Below are positions 25,134-35,807 of a stretch of DNA of 64,000 nucleotides, in pieces (position 1 is the first letter of the stretch; every line of letters starts with the position of its first letter). The stretch is from Oscillospiraceae bacterium (lineage in GTDB: Bacteria > Bacillota > Clostridia > Oscillospirales > Ruminococcaceae). The notes under the pieces were generated by a model. The model saw nothing but the letters and a program-made list of their open reading frames with translations. It was not told the DNA's origin and did no database searches. The translations under genes and the position numbers were made by a program. The stretch spans positions 124,001-188,000 of the forward strand of contig JAFQMN010000009.1 in assembly GCA_017414435.1 (NCBI GenBank), in the 5' to 3' direction.

Positions 25134-25790
25134 ATGGTATGTTGTAACGCAAACATATTGGTAACAAACGCCGTAACTAACGAAGATCAAATCAGAGCAA
25201 ATCTAGAGGCACAAAAAAGAGATCTTTCATGCACAATTTCAGAATTAAAGGAAGATCTGCAAAACTTGAGATCAGCTTTAGACTACCAACTACCAGAAGA
25301 GGATCCAGAAAATAGTTTAATAAAAGGCAAAACAAGAATAGCTGAAGAATGGGCTGGCAAGCCAAATGAAGCAGAGGGAAGAGAGTTAGAAGAAGCTAGC
25401 TACAAATATTATGCTATATTTAACCAGCTTAAAGATAATTTTGAATGGTACAATGTACATTTTGATGACATAAGAGAATCTATGGAAGCTTTAAGAAAGT
25501 TAAACCTAAATGTAGAACAAAACACCTTAACAAATAATTTAGAAAGACTCCAAAGTATTTGTAAACATCAAAAGGCGCTAAACGCTACATTTCTAGATGT
25601 ATCATTAGCTATATCTAATGCAGAGGATCGGTTTTTAACGCACTTCAAAGCTTTTAAACAAGGTTCAAGCTCAGATAAATGCCATTCTAAAATAGTAAAA
25701 ATAGAGAGAGGCATTGAGCTCATTCCCACGTTGATAGATGAAATGGGGAGCTTAACACAAGAACTCGAAACACTTTGCGAAGAGCTCTAA
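25134..25790 (+). CDS. Coiled-coil protein of unknown function
   Basis: The 218-residue product is highly charged and helical. Heptad-like segments are visible at about 20-50 (NEDQIRANLEAQKRDLSC onward), 105-145 and 185-218, with short non-helical linkers (LPEEDPEN). No known domain was recognised. The start is uncertain: the ATG has no close Shine-Dalgarno, and the frame is open 9 codons further back with a hydrophobic stretch (LILSGALSMVCC) behind AAAGGAAA, so translation from a non-standard codon, giving a short exported or lipoprotein-like leader, is possible. It lies 85 nt behind the secreted protein gene and before a terminator, so the two may be co-transcribed. Confidence 0.6.
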   Translation: MVCCNANILVTNAVTNEDQIRANLEAQKRDLSCTISELKEDLQNLRSALDYQLPEEDPENSLIKGKTRIAEEWAGKPNEAEGRELEEASYKYYAIFNQLKDNFEWYNVHFDDIRESMEALRKLNLNVEQNTLTNNLERLQSICKHQKALNATFLDVSLAISNAEDRFLTHFKAFKQGSSSDKCHSKIVKIERGIELIPTLIDEMGSLTQELETLCEEL

Positions 25791-25810
25791 AATATCAATA
25801 ATCTTTAAAA

Positions 25811-25843
25811 AATGAGTAGCATATAACAACGCTGCTCATTTTT
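25811..25843 (+). terminator. Intrinsic terminator of the coiled-coil gene
   Basis: A 10-bp stem with one G-T pair and a 10-nt loop is followed by TTT. Confidence 0.75.
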
Positions 25844-25845
25844 CA

Positions 25846-26374
25846 TGTATTTTTGGGTATAAAACAACTACTAAAACCATAACGTACCAACCTTTAACGT
25901 ATTGCACTAAAATTATCAACAAAAGCAGAGTTAATCAAAAATCATCTCAAAACAACATCAAAAACGCTCAAAAATCACACTTTTTTACCCAAAAACGTCC
26001 AAAAATCCAGTATTTTTTCACATTTTTAAAGCCACAAACCCGCATAGTTAAAATGCACAAAACACCAAATTAAAAGCTTCAATAAGCCAAAAACTGCATA
26101 CAACCAAAAAATGCAAAAATCTTCAATTTTCCAAAAAATACAAAAAAAATAGAGTTTTTATTATTGTAGATTTAGAACACTTAAAATTCAAAAAAAGTGG
26201 AGTTTACGGCTTTTAAATCAGAACATAGCTACACTCACGCGTAGTGGGGGTTGTGTTATTGTTAATTTTTAAAAAAGTACAAAAAAACTTAAATTTACGG
26301 CTTTATTAAAGCATTTTTTTAATTTTGTTCCACGTGGAACAAATGTTGAAAACTTTTTTGTGCGTAAAATTCCA
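25846..26374. other. Gene-free, strongly skewed intergenic region
   Basis: No coding frame with a start signal was found on either strand. From 25861 to 26160 I counted 66 C against 19 G on the plus strand; from 26161 to 26280, 14 C against 23 G. The region is very A-rich on the plus strand in its first half and carries the parS-like palindrome near its right end. One sequence at 25913-25921 differs by one base from the DnaA box TTATCCACA, but there is no cluster of such boxes. The features fit a locus near a replication origin. Confidence 0.6.
26324..26343. promoter_or_regulatory. parS-like centromere site
   Basis: A perfect 20-bp palindrome contains the 16-bp core TGTTCCACGTGGAACA. The bacterial ParB-binding consensus is TGTTNCACGTGAAACA, and the CC/GG version is used in several phyla. 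It lies in non-coding DNA. ParB bound here would load and spread to organise chromosome segregation. Confidence 0.85.
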
Positions 26375-26405
26375 ACAAAAAAACTCCTGCGGCAAGCAGG
26401 AGTTT
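26375..26405 (-). terminator. Intrinsic terminator of the SpoU methyltransferase gene
   Basis: A perfect 10-bp stem with a 5-nt loop is followed by seven T on the minus strand. Confidence 0.9.
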
Positions 26406-26426
26406 ATACGGTTTTAAAGCCAAAAA

Positions 26427-27215
26427 TCAGGTGTATAATTTATATAAAAACAAAGCAGCCGCAACCGCTGCATTTAACGACTCCACAGGCGCTTCCATAG
26501 GAATTTTAACGTGATATTTAATCAAATCAGCAATATCTTTAGGTAGCCCGTTTCCTTCGTTTCCAATAAATACCATAGCATTAGGCTCAAACTTAATATT
26601 CAAAAAGTTAGAACTATTTTCAGCAAGCACAGCGGCATAAGTTGCAATGCCGGCTTTGTGGCAGCGGCTAATAAAGCCGGTAACGTCATCAATTTGCATA
26701 ATTTTAACTCTAAAACAAGAGCCCATAGAGGCTTTTATAACCTTGGGGCTGAAAACATCCACGGAATTTTTGGAAATAAATATATTGTTAACACCAAAAG
26801 CTTCTGCAGTTCTAATTATCGTGCCAAGATTCCCAGGGTCTTGCAGATCAATAAGCGCAATGCTTTTGCTTGGCAAATTGTTAAAATTTAAGGTTAGCTT
26901 AGGCATTTGGCAAACGCAGTATATTCCAGCAGGAGTGGTATTTTGCGATAATTTTTTTTCTAAACTCTCATCAATTAAAAACACATTACCTACTACAGAG
27001 ATATTCTTAATAAAATCAGCATACTTTGCTGCAAATGCAGGTGTAATAAAACAATATAATATGTTTAATTTGCTTTTTAAAGCTTCTTGCACAAGGCGAA
27101 AACCTTCTATTACAAATTGCATGTGTTCATACCGTTGTTTTTTGTGCTTATTTAATTCACAAGCTAGCTTTATTAAGCTGTTGTTTTTACTTGTTATCTT
27201 TTTTAGATCATTCAT
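26427..27215 (-). CDS. SpoU-family RNA 2'-O-methyltransferase
   Basis: The protein methylates ribose 2'-OH in rRNA or tRNA using SAM bound in a trefoil-knot (SPOUT) fold. From this start it has 262 residues: a substrate-binding N-domain (about 5-95; FVIEGFRLVQEAL) and the SpoU domain with its three motifs (IALIDLQDPGNLGTIIRTAEAF, IFIGNEGNGLP, IPMEAPVESLNAAVAAAL). The frame is open 29 codons further upstream, but the promoter lies inside that extension, so MNDLKK is the start. It is the only minus-strand gene in the right half and is divergent from asp23. The exact target nucleotide is not predictable; a 23S rRNA enzyme of the RlmB/TsnR type is likely. Confidence 0.92.
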   Translation of the reverse strand: MNDLKKITSKNNSLIKLACELNKHKKQRYEHMQFVIEGFRLVQEALKSKLNILYCFITPAFAAKYADFIKNISVVGNVFLIDESLEKKLSQNTTPAGIYCVCQMPKLTLNFNNLPSKSIALIDLQDPGNLGTIIRTAEAFGVNNIFISKNSVDVFSPKVIKASMGSCFRVKIMQIDDVTGFISRCHKAGIATYAAVLAENSSNFLNIKFEPNAMVFIGNEGNGLPKDIADLIKYHVKIPMEAPVESLNAAVAAALFLYKLYT

Positions 27216-27246
27216 TTTTTTTGTATCCGTCCACTTTTTTGAATTA

Positions 27247-27275
27247 ATTATGGCATATATTTTTACATGTGTCAA
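27247..27275 (-). promoter_or_regulatory. Sigma-A promoter of the SpoU methyltransferase gene
   Basis: The minus strand reads TTGACA, a 17-nt spacer ending in TGC (extended -10), then CATAAT. Confidence 0.75.
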
Positions 27276-27296
27276 TAAACAAATTACCAGATATAG

Positions 27297-27326
27297 TTGC
27301 ATAAAATAATATGGATGTGCTATAAT
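27297..27326 (+). promoter_or_regulatory. Sigma-A promoter of asp23-nusB
   Basis: TTGCAT, an 18-nt spacer ending in TGC (extended -10), then TATAAT. Confidence 0.7.
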
Positions 27327-27377
27327 TAATAATGATACGGTATATTATTTTAAAAGATAAAAAGGAGGAATTTATTT

Positions 27378-27836
27378 ATGGAAAATTTAGAATCTAAAGG
27401 GGTTTTAGGCAGTTTCAAGTTATCAGAAAATGTAATTTCAACCATTGTGGCAACAGCAGCCACAGAGGTGCCAGGGGTAGCTTGCATGGCAAGCTTTGAA
27501 CCAAATTTCAAGAATATTTCTACCATTAAGAATATTTTAAACAGAGATATAGCTCAAAAATCAACTAATGTAAGGTTTAACGAGGGGGCACTTAGTGTAG
27601 ATTTGTGTGTAAAAGTCTTTTTTGGCAGCAATTTAAAAGAGGTAGCGCATAAGGTTCAAGAAAACGTTAAAGAAGCCATTCAGAATATGACAGGCCTTGT
27701 GGTTGCCAATGTAAATGTTACAATTGCAGGCTTGTTTATAGAAAAAGATGACGAATGTGCTTGTGGCAAAGATTGTGGTTATAAAGATGCTGATGAAGAC
27801 GTGGCAGAATTAAAACAAGAAGAGGGAAAAGAATAG
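27378..27836 (+). CDS. Asp23/Gls24 family envelope-stress protein
   Basis: Asp23/Gls24 proteins are abundant, membrane-associated or wall-stress proteins of Gram-positives. The 152 residues hold one Asp23 domain (about 12-118): FKLSENVISTIVATAATEVPGV, then VRFNEGALSVDLCVKVFFG, and the closing VTGL-like GLVVANVNVTIAGL. The tail contains a Cys-rich stretch (CACGKDCG, about 135-142) and an acidic end, which could bind metal; this tail is not a standard part of the family. AAGGAGG lies upstream of the ATG. The gene precedes nusB by 5 nt, a frequent Clostridia arrangement. Confidence 0.92.
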   Translation: MENLESKGVLGSFKLSENVISTIVATAATEVPGVACMASFEPNFKNISTIKNILNRDIAQKSTNVRFNEGALSVDLCVKVFFGSNLKEVAHKVQENVKEAIQNMTGLVVANVNVTIAGLFIEKDDECACGKDCGYKDADEDVAELKQEEGKE

Positions 27837-27841
27837 AAAAA

Positions 27842-28246
27842 ATGACTCGTAAAGAAGCAAGGGAGCAGGCATTTTTAGTGCTTTTTCAGTGCAATTTTTT
27901 TGCAGATCGTGCACCAGAAGAGATTTTAGAGAATAATTTAAGAAACGGCTCTATAAAAGAGAATAAATTTACAAATCAGCTTTGCTCGGTTGTGTTTAAA
28001 AATATGGCAGAAATCAACTCTTTAATTCAAAAATACTCGTTAAACTGGGAACAAGATAGAATAACTAAGGTTTCACTCACGGCACTACGAATTGCAATTG
28101 CAGAAATTAAATACATAGAGGGTATTCCAATAAAAGTTTCGCTTAACGAAGCAATAGAACTAACAAAAAAATTTGCAAACCAAGAAGATGCTCTGTTTGT
28201 TAACGGAGTGCTAAGTGGCATGGTTAATGAATTCCCAAAAGATTAA
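27842..28246 (+). CDS. nusB: Transcription antitermination factor NusB
   Basis: NusB with NusE (S10) binds boxA RNA and supports rRNA antitermination. The 134-residue all-helical protein shows the family N-terminus (TRKEAREQAFLVLFQ) and C-terminal motif (IPIKVSLNEAIELTKKFANQEDALFVNGVL). It starts 5 nt after asp23, whose 3' end supplies AGAGGG. asnB follows 25 nt later. Confidence 0.97.
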   Translation: MTRKEAREQAFLVLFQCNFFADRAPEEILENNLRNGSIKENKFTNQLCSVVFKNMAEINSLIQKYSLNWEQDRITKVSLTALRIAIAEIKYIEGIPIKVSLNEAIELTKKFANQEDALFVNGVLSGMVNEFPKD

Positions 28247-28271
28247 TTTTTATTGCTAGGAGATTATTTTA

Positions 28272-30116
28272 ATGTGTGGATTTGTAGGTTTTACAGGCGG
28301 AATTTATGATATTGCAGATAAAAAGTCTGTAATAAATAAAATGCTGCAAAAAATCATTCACAGAGGCCCAGATAGCGACGGAATTTATTGCGATAACGAA
28401 GTTGCATTAGGGTTTCGTAGGCTTTCGATTATAGATTTAAGCAGCAATGGAGACCAACCAATATTTAATGAAGATGAGTCGATTTGTGTGTTGCTTAATG
28501 GGGAAATTTATAACTATGCAGAACTTAGAGCTGAGCTGGAAAAGTTAGGTCATAAATTTAGAAGCAGAACAGACACCGAGGTTTTAGTGCATGGCTATGA
28601 AGAATATGGCGAGGATCTTTTAGGCAAACTGCGCGGGATGTTTAGCTTTGTTATTTGGGAAAAGAACAAAAAAAAGCTGTTTTTAGCGCGTGATATTTTT
28701 GGAATAAAGCCGCTTTATTATGGCAGGTTAAAAGATGGCGGGGTTATCTTCGGCTCGGAGATAAAAGCTTTTTTAGAACATCCGTTGTTCGAAAAAAAAT
28801 TAAATACAAAGGCACTAAAGCCATTTTTAACATTTCAATACAATCCACTGCCCGAAACTTTTTTTGAAGGTATATTCAAGCTGCTGCCGGGTCATTATGC
28901 GGTTTTAAGCCAAGGGAATATGACTATTTCTAGGTATTATAATTATGTGCTGATGGAAAAGGAGCAAAAAGAACGGGAAGCAGTTAAACAGTTGGATAAA
29001 GTAGTTACTGATTCTGTAAAGTACCACAAAATTGCAGATACACCATGTGGAGCTTTTCTTTCTGGCGGAGTGGATAGCAGCTACATTGCCTGCAAAATGA
29101 AGCCAGAACAGACGTTTTCGGTGGGGTTTAGCAATATAAATTTTGACGAAACAAAACATGCTCGTGAATTTTCTAGCATTATAGGCTCTAAAATCTACAC
29201 AAAATATATAGAGCCAGCTGAATGTTTTGAAAACTTTGGCAATATCCAATATCACCTAGATGAACCCAGCGCTAATCCATCTGTTGTGCCACTTTATTTT
29301 TTGGCAAGATTAGCATCAGAACATGTAAAGGTTGTGGTTTCGGGTGAGGGCGCAGATGAGTTATTTGGTGGTTATGAAGCTTATGTAGTTTCTAAAAAGA
29401 TCAAACTTTACCGTGCTTTGCTGCCTAAGTTTTTGCGAAATCTTCTTGCCAAGTTTGCAGAGGTTGCTTTAAAGGGCAATATAAGAATGTCGCTTATTAG
29501 AGGGGCAAAAACTGAAGATGAAGATTATATTGGCCATGCGTATATGTTCACCGAACGCGAGTCTGGTGCAGTTTTAAACCATAAATATAATTACGATTTT
29601 TCGGTATGCGATATTACCAATAAATATTATGCAGAGGTAGAGGGTAAAGATAGCCTTACACGTAAAATTTATTTAGATTTAAACTTGTGGCTGCCGGGAG
29701 ATATACTACTTAAAGCAGATAAAATGAGTATGGCACATTCTCTTGAATTAAGAGTACCGTTTTTAGATAAACAGGTATTTGAGTTTGCAAGTACAATTCC
29801 CAGCGGTTTAAAACTCAAGAATAAGCAGACCAAATATATTTTAAGAAAAGCGGCAAGAGCAAGTATTCCAGAGGAATGGGCAAAAAGGCCTAAAAAAGGG
29901 TTCCCGGTGCCGATTGCAGTTTGGCTTAAAGATAAAAAATATTATGATAAGGTTAAGGAAGTTTTTGTTAGTAGAGAAGCATCTGAATTTTTTGAAAGCA
30001 CAAAAATTATGAAATTATTAAACGACCATTACGAAGGCAGAGCGAATAATGCAAGAAAGATCTGGACTTTGTATACTTTTTTAACGTGGTATAATGAATT
30101 TTTTGCAAAGAGGTGA
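28272..30116 (+). CDS. asnB: Asparagine synthase, glutamine-hydrolysing
   Basis: The enzyme transfers glutamine-derived ammonia to an aspartyl carboxylate via an AMP intermediate. Cys2 (MCGFVGF) is the glutaminase nucleophile, and the class II glutaminase domain runs to about residue 200 (HRGPDSDG, LSIIDLSSNGDQP, LLNGEIYN). The synthetase domain has the PPi loop SGGVDSS near 262, GEGADELFGGY and KMSMAHSLELRVPFLD. The 614 residues match the AsnB/AsnH family. It lies 10 nt before an ATP-grasp ligase and an aspartate racemase, and its stop overlaps the ligase Shine-Dalgarno. In lactic acid bacteria AsnH of this family amidates the D-Asp cross-bridge of peptidoglycan, a likely role here; free asparagine synthesis is the alternative. 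Confidence 0.95.
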   Translation: MCGFVGFTGGIYDIADKKSVINKMLQKIIHRGPDSDGIYCDNEVALGFRRLSIIDLSSNGDQPIFNEDESICVLLNGEIYNYAELRAELEKLGHKFRSRTDTEVLVHGYEEYGEDLLGKLRGMFSFVIWEKNKKKLFLARDIFGIKPLYYGRLKDGGVIFGSEIKAFLEHPLFEKKLNTKALKPFLTFQYNPLPETFFEGIFKLLPGHYAVLSQGNMTISRYYNYVLMEKEQKEREAVKQLDKVVTDSVKYHKIADTPCGAFLSGGVDSSYIACKMKPEQTFSVGFSNINFDETKHAREFSSIIGSKIYTKYIEPAECFENFGNIQYHLDEPSANPSVVPLYFLARLASEHVKVVVSGEGADELFGGYEAYVVSKKIKLYRALLPKFLRNLLAKFAEVALKGNIRMSLIRGAKTEDEDYIGHAYMFTERESGAVLNHKYNYDFSVCDITNKYYAEVEGKDSLTRKIYLDLNLWLPGDILLKADKMSMAHSLELRVPFLDKQVFEFASTIPSGLKLKNKQTKYILRKAARASIPEEWAKRPKKGFPVPIAVWLKDKKYYDKVKEVFVSREASEFFESTKIMKLLNDHYEGRANNARKIWTLYTFLTWYNEFFAKR

Positions 30117-30125
30117 CTTTAAAAA

Positions 30126-31349
30126 TTGGTTGACTTTTTACCGGTGCTGTTGGGAACAGATTTAAATGTTTATGGTATGGCAAGAGCTTTTTATGAGGAA
30201 TATGGCATAAAAAGTTTGGCTATTGGTGAATTACAGTTAATGCCTACTAAAAGCTCCGCAATTGTGAATACGAGAATTATTAAAAACTTTAGCCAGGTAG
30301 ATGCTTTTTTAGCTGGTCTTAAAGAAATTGCGGCTGAGTTTAAATCTAAGTTTTCCAAGTTGTTGTTAATCGCCTGTGGAGATACATATGTTAAACTTGT
30401 GATCAATAATAAAAAAAGCCTAGAGCAAGATTTTGTTGTGCCTTATATTGATGCGAAAATATTTGAAAGATTAGCAGAAAAAGAAGCTTTTTATTCCACG
30501 TGTGAAGAATATGGGTTAGATTTCCCCAAAACTTTTATTATTAGTAAACAGAATAAAGATTCAATAGATTTGCCTTTTTTGTTCCCGGTGGCATTAAAGC
30601 CAAGCAACAGTATGGAGTGGTTAAATTGCAGCTTTAGCGGTAAAAAAAAGGCTTTTATAATAAAAGACCGCAAAGAGTTCGATGCGATTATAAAAAAAGT
30701 GTATAATTCTTCTTACACCAACAATATGATAGCGCAAGAATTTATACCTGGCGATGATACAAATATGCGGGTGCTTAACTGCTATGTAGGTAAAGATAGC
30801 AAGGTTAAACTTATGTGCTTAGGGCAACCACTGCTAGAAGATAAAGCACCTGGTACCGTTGGGAATTATTTAGCGATTGTGAATAGCTATAACGAAGAAA
30901 TTTGCTTAAAAATAAAAAATTTTTTAGAAAAGATTAAATATACAGGTTTTGCAAACTTTGATATGAAATATGATGCCCGAGATGGTAAATTTAAGTTGTT
31001 TGAAATAAATTTACGCCAAGGCAGAAGCAGTTTCTTTGTTACAGGCAGTGGGTATAATCTGGCAAAATATGTTGTGGAAGATCGGATTTTGGGTAATGAT
31101 TTAGATTTTTGTATTGCTGATTGTGAACATTTGTGGTTGGGGTTTCCTAAACATTTGTTATTTAAATGCCTGAGTGAAGAGCATATAGAATATGTTAAAA
31201 GTCTTATTAAACAAGAGAAGGTATGCACAACTTTATTTTATAAAAAAGATCGCAATATAAGGAAGTTTTTGAACGACATAAGGTTTTTTATAACTTACTA
31301 TAGAACATTTAAGAAATATTTTAGAACCAATGGGAGAAAAGATAAATGA
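30126..31349 (+). CDS. ATP-grasp carboxylate-amine ligase, candidate D-aspartate ligase
   Basis: ATP-grasp ligases join a carboxylate to an amine via an acyl phosphate. The 407 residues show an N-terminal Rossmann-like domain (VLLGTDLNVYGMARAF), the ATP-binding half (PVALKPSNSMEW, then IAQEFIPGDDTNMR) and the metal-binding block FKLFEINLRQGRSS near residue 300. The layout resembles the D-aspartate ligase of Enterococcus, which attaches D-Asp to the stem-peptide lysine. The next gene is an aspartate racemase, overlapping by 4 nt, which would supply D-Asp; the previous gene could amidate the product. The start is TTG, 9 nt after AGAGGTGA. Substrate is inferred from neighbours; other amino acid ligases remain possible. 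Confidence 0.75.
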   Translation: MVDFLPVLLGTDLNVYGMARAFYEEYGIKSLAIGELQLMPTKSSAIVNTRIIKNFSQVDAFLAGLKEIAAEFKSKFSKLLLIACGDTYVKLVINNKKSLEQDFVVPYIDAKIFERLAEKEAFYSTCEEYGLDFPKTFIISKQNKDSIDLPFLFPVALKPSNSMEWLNCSFSGKKKAFIIKDRKEFDAIIKKVYNSSYTNNMIAQEFIPGDDTNMRVLNCYVGKDSKVKLMCLGQPLLEDKAPGTVGNYLAIVNSYNEEICLKIKNFLEKIKYTGFANFDMKYDARDGKFKLFEINLRQGRSSFFVTGSGYNLAKYVVEDRILGNDLDFCIADCEHLWLGFPKHLLFKCLSEEHIEYVKSLIKQEKVCTTLFYKKDRNIRKFLNDIRFFITYYRTFKKYFRTNGRKDK

Positions 31350-32071
31350 AGGACTTTTTAGGTGTAGTTGGTGGTATAGGGCCATTAGCTACAACATATT
31401 TTATGAAGAAAATAATAAATTTTACCAGCGCCATTAACGACCAAGATCACATTAATATGATAGTGCTTAACCATGCAGAAATACCGGATAGAACAGCATA
31501 TATTTTAGATAAAACAAATAGTAATCCTTATCCGTATCTTTTAGAGGACTGTTTAATGCTGCAAGAAGCCGGGGCAAAGCTGATTGCAATCCCTTGCAAT
31601 ACGTCACATTATTTTTTGCCGCAGTTAAAACAAAAAGTTAAAGTTCCAATTGTGGATATGCAAAAAGAAACCGCAAAAGCTTTAAAAAAACTGGGGCTAC
31701 AAAAAGTGGGTGTTATGGCCACAAGTGGCACAGTGGCAACAGGACTTTTTCAAAATGCTTTAAGGGCAGAGGGAATAGATTGTTTTTTGCCGCCAAATTC
31801 AGTGCAGAGTAAAATTATGGATATTATATACAGTAATATTAAAGCAGGTGTTATGCCAAGCCGAGCTGAATTTAATGAGGTTAGCAATTACTTTTGGCAG
31901 AATGATTGTGAGGCGATTATTTTAGGTTGCACCGAGCTTTCTATGCTAAAAGAGATTTTTGAACTAAAAGACAACTTTGTGGATGCTCTTGATATTGCAG
32001 TAAGTTTTGTGGTTTCTTTTTTTAATAAGCCAAAATGTAACGAAAAAAATACACTGAATTTTTTAATTTAA
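31346..32071 (+). CDS. Aspartate/glutamate racemase family protein
   Basis: The enzyme interconverts L- and D-aspartate by a cofactor-free two-cysteine mechanism. Cys84 (AIPCNTSH) and Cys195 (LGCTEL) are the expected acid-base pair, and the N-terminus GVVGGIGPLATTYF is typical of aspartate racemases rather than glutamate racemase MurI. The 241-residue length is normal. It overlaps the ATP-grasp gene by 4 nt (ATGA), so the two are translationally coupled, and D-Asp for a wall cross-bridge is the natural product. Confidence 0.9.
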   Translation: MKDFLGVVGGIGPLATTYFMKKIINFTSAINDQDHINMIVLNHAEIPDRTAYILDKTNSNPYPYLLEDCLMLQEAGAKLIAIPCNTSHYFLPQLKQKVKVPIVDMQKETAKALKKLGLQKVGVMATSGTVATGLFQNALRAEGIDCFLPPNSVQSKIMDIIYSNIKAGVMPSRAEFNEVSNYFWQNDCEAIILGCTELSMLKEIFELKDNFVDALDIAVSFVVSFFNKPKCNEKNTLNFLI

Positions 32072-34352
<2,281 letters not shown>

Positions 34353-34366
34353 GAGGCGGGGAATAG

Positions 34367-35791
34367 GTGAAATTAAACGAGCTGGCAGCTACAAAGCTTA
34401 TGGAATTACTGAGAAATAAAGAATGCAGCGCGCTAGAGATAATTGAAGATACTTTTAGGGAGATAGAAAGAAAAGAGCCAGAGATTGAAGCTTTTATTAC
34501 CTTAACTAAAGAAACTGCATTTGAAAATGCGAAACGTATAGATGAAAAGATAGCATCTGGTAGTGAATTAGGAAGTTTAGCTGGGATTCCGATTGCAGTT
34601 AAGGATAATATATGCACTAAGGGAGTTAGAACAACAGCTGCTTCTAAAATATTAGAAAACTTTGTTCCAACGTATAATGCAACTGTAGTTGAAAAGTTAA
34701 ACGCAGCAGATGCAATTATGGTTGGAAAAGCTAATTTAGATGAATTTGCCATGGGTTCCTCGTGTGAAACCTCTGCTTTTAAAAAAACAAAAAATCCACA
34801 TAATATAGAATATGTGCCAGGAGGTTCTTCTGGTGGCTCTGCGGCTGCGGTTGCGGCGAATGAATCGGTTTTAGCATTAGGGTCAGATACTGGTGGCTCG
34901 GTTAGGTTACCTGCTAGCTTTTGCGGAGTTGTGGGGCTAAGGCCTACCTATGGTGCAATTTCGCGCTATGGTTTGTTGCCACTAGCGTCATCGTTTGATC
35001 AAGTTGGCCCGTTAGGGAGAACTGTTGCTGATGTTGAGTTGTTATTTAATGTAATTTCTGGTAGAGATCCAAAAGACTCTACAACGGTGAATTTTAAAAC
35101 TAAAAACAACTCAGATTTTGATGTCAAAAACCTTAAAGTAGGAGTGCCAGAAGAGTATTTTGGCAATTTTATAGATGAAGAAGTTAAAAAATCCGTGCTT
35201 AAGATGATTGAGTTTTTTAAGAAGAGTGGAGCGCAGATAAAAAAAGTAAATGTTCCTCATATGGAATATATGTTGCCAATTTATTCTGTTGTGTTAACTA
35301 TAGAGGCGGCATCTAATTTGGCACGTTACGATGGCATGTGCTTTGGTCTTAGAGCAAAAGAGTTTAAAGATCTTGAGCAGATGTATGCAAACACACGTGA
35401 AGAGGGCTTTGGTGACGAAGTAAAGCGCAGAATTATTTTAGGCACATTTTTATCTAGTTCGGAATCTGGGAGTGCTTATATGCAAAGAGCAATTGCAGCT
35501 AAAAATGAACTGCTAAAAGCACATGACGAGTTATTTAAATTGTGTGATATATTAATTACGCCCACAGGGCCAACACAGGCATTCCGTTTGGGGGAGATAT
35601 GTGACCCAATGAAGATGTATGCAATGGATTTATGTACCTTAGCACCTAGTATTTTAGGCTTCCCTGCAATAGCTGTGCCTTGTGGCAAAGGGCAGAACAA
35701 TTTGCCTATAGGTGCGCAGTTGATTGGGCAACGTTATTGTGAGCAGCTTTTGTTTGAGGCAGGGAAATTTTTTGAAAGAAATTATTTATAA
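34367..35791 (+). CDS. gatA: Glutamyl/aspartyl-tRNA amidotransferase subunit A
   Basis: GatA is the amidase-signature glutaminase of GatCAB. The catalytic Ser-cisSer-Lys triad is visible as Lys79 (IAVKDN), Ser154 (PGGSSGGS) and Ser178 (DTGGSVRLP), the same numbering as the well-studied staphylococcal enzyme. The 474 residues are close to the normal length. The start is GTG after GGAGG. It is in gatC-gatA-gatB order. Because AsnRS is also encoded here, the complex probably serves Gln-tRNA-Gln formation rather than Asn-tRNA-Asn. Confidence 0.98.
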   Translation: MKLNELAATKLMELLRNKECSALEIIEDTFREIERKEPEIEAFITLTKETAFENAKRIDEKIASGSELGSLAGIPIAVKDNICTKGVRTTAASKILENFVPTYNATVVEKLNAADAIMVGKANLDEFAMGSSCETSAFKKTKNPHNIEYVPGGSSGGSAAAVAANESVLALGSDTGGSVRLPASFCGVVGLRPTYGAISRYGLLPLASSFDQVGPLGRTVADVELLFNVISGRDPKDSTTVNFKTKNNSDFDVKNLKVGVPEEYFGNFIDEEVKKSVLKMIEFFKKSGAQIKKVNVPHMEYMLPIYSVVLTIEAASNLARYDGMCFGLRAKEFKDLEQMYANTREEGFGDEVKRRIILGTFLSSSESGSAYMQRAIAAKNELLKAHDELFKLCDILITPTGPTQAFRLGEICDPMKMYAMDLCTLAPSILGFPAIAVPCGKGQNNLPIGAQLIGQRYCEQLLFEAGKFFERNYL

Positions 35792-35807
35792 AGGAAGTGA
35801 GCCGAGC

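Noticed and set aside
25846..26374. Full oriC with DnaA-box array
   Set aside because: Only one sequence one mismatch from the box was found; no repeats or dnaA gene. The origin idea rests on skew and parS alone.
26647..27309. 220-residue plus-strand frame antisense to the SpoU methyltransferase
   Set aside because: The minus-strand frame carries all SpoU motifs and has a promoter and terminator; the antisense frame has no recognisable domain.
30491..30506. Second CACGTG (core at 30497-30502) as a possible parS
   Set aside because: The flanks match the parS consensus poorly on the right half and it lies in a coding sequence.
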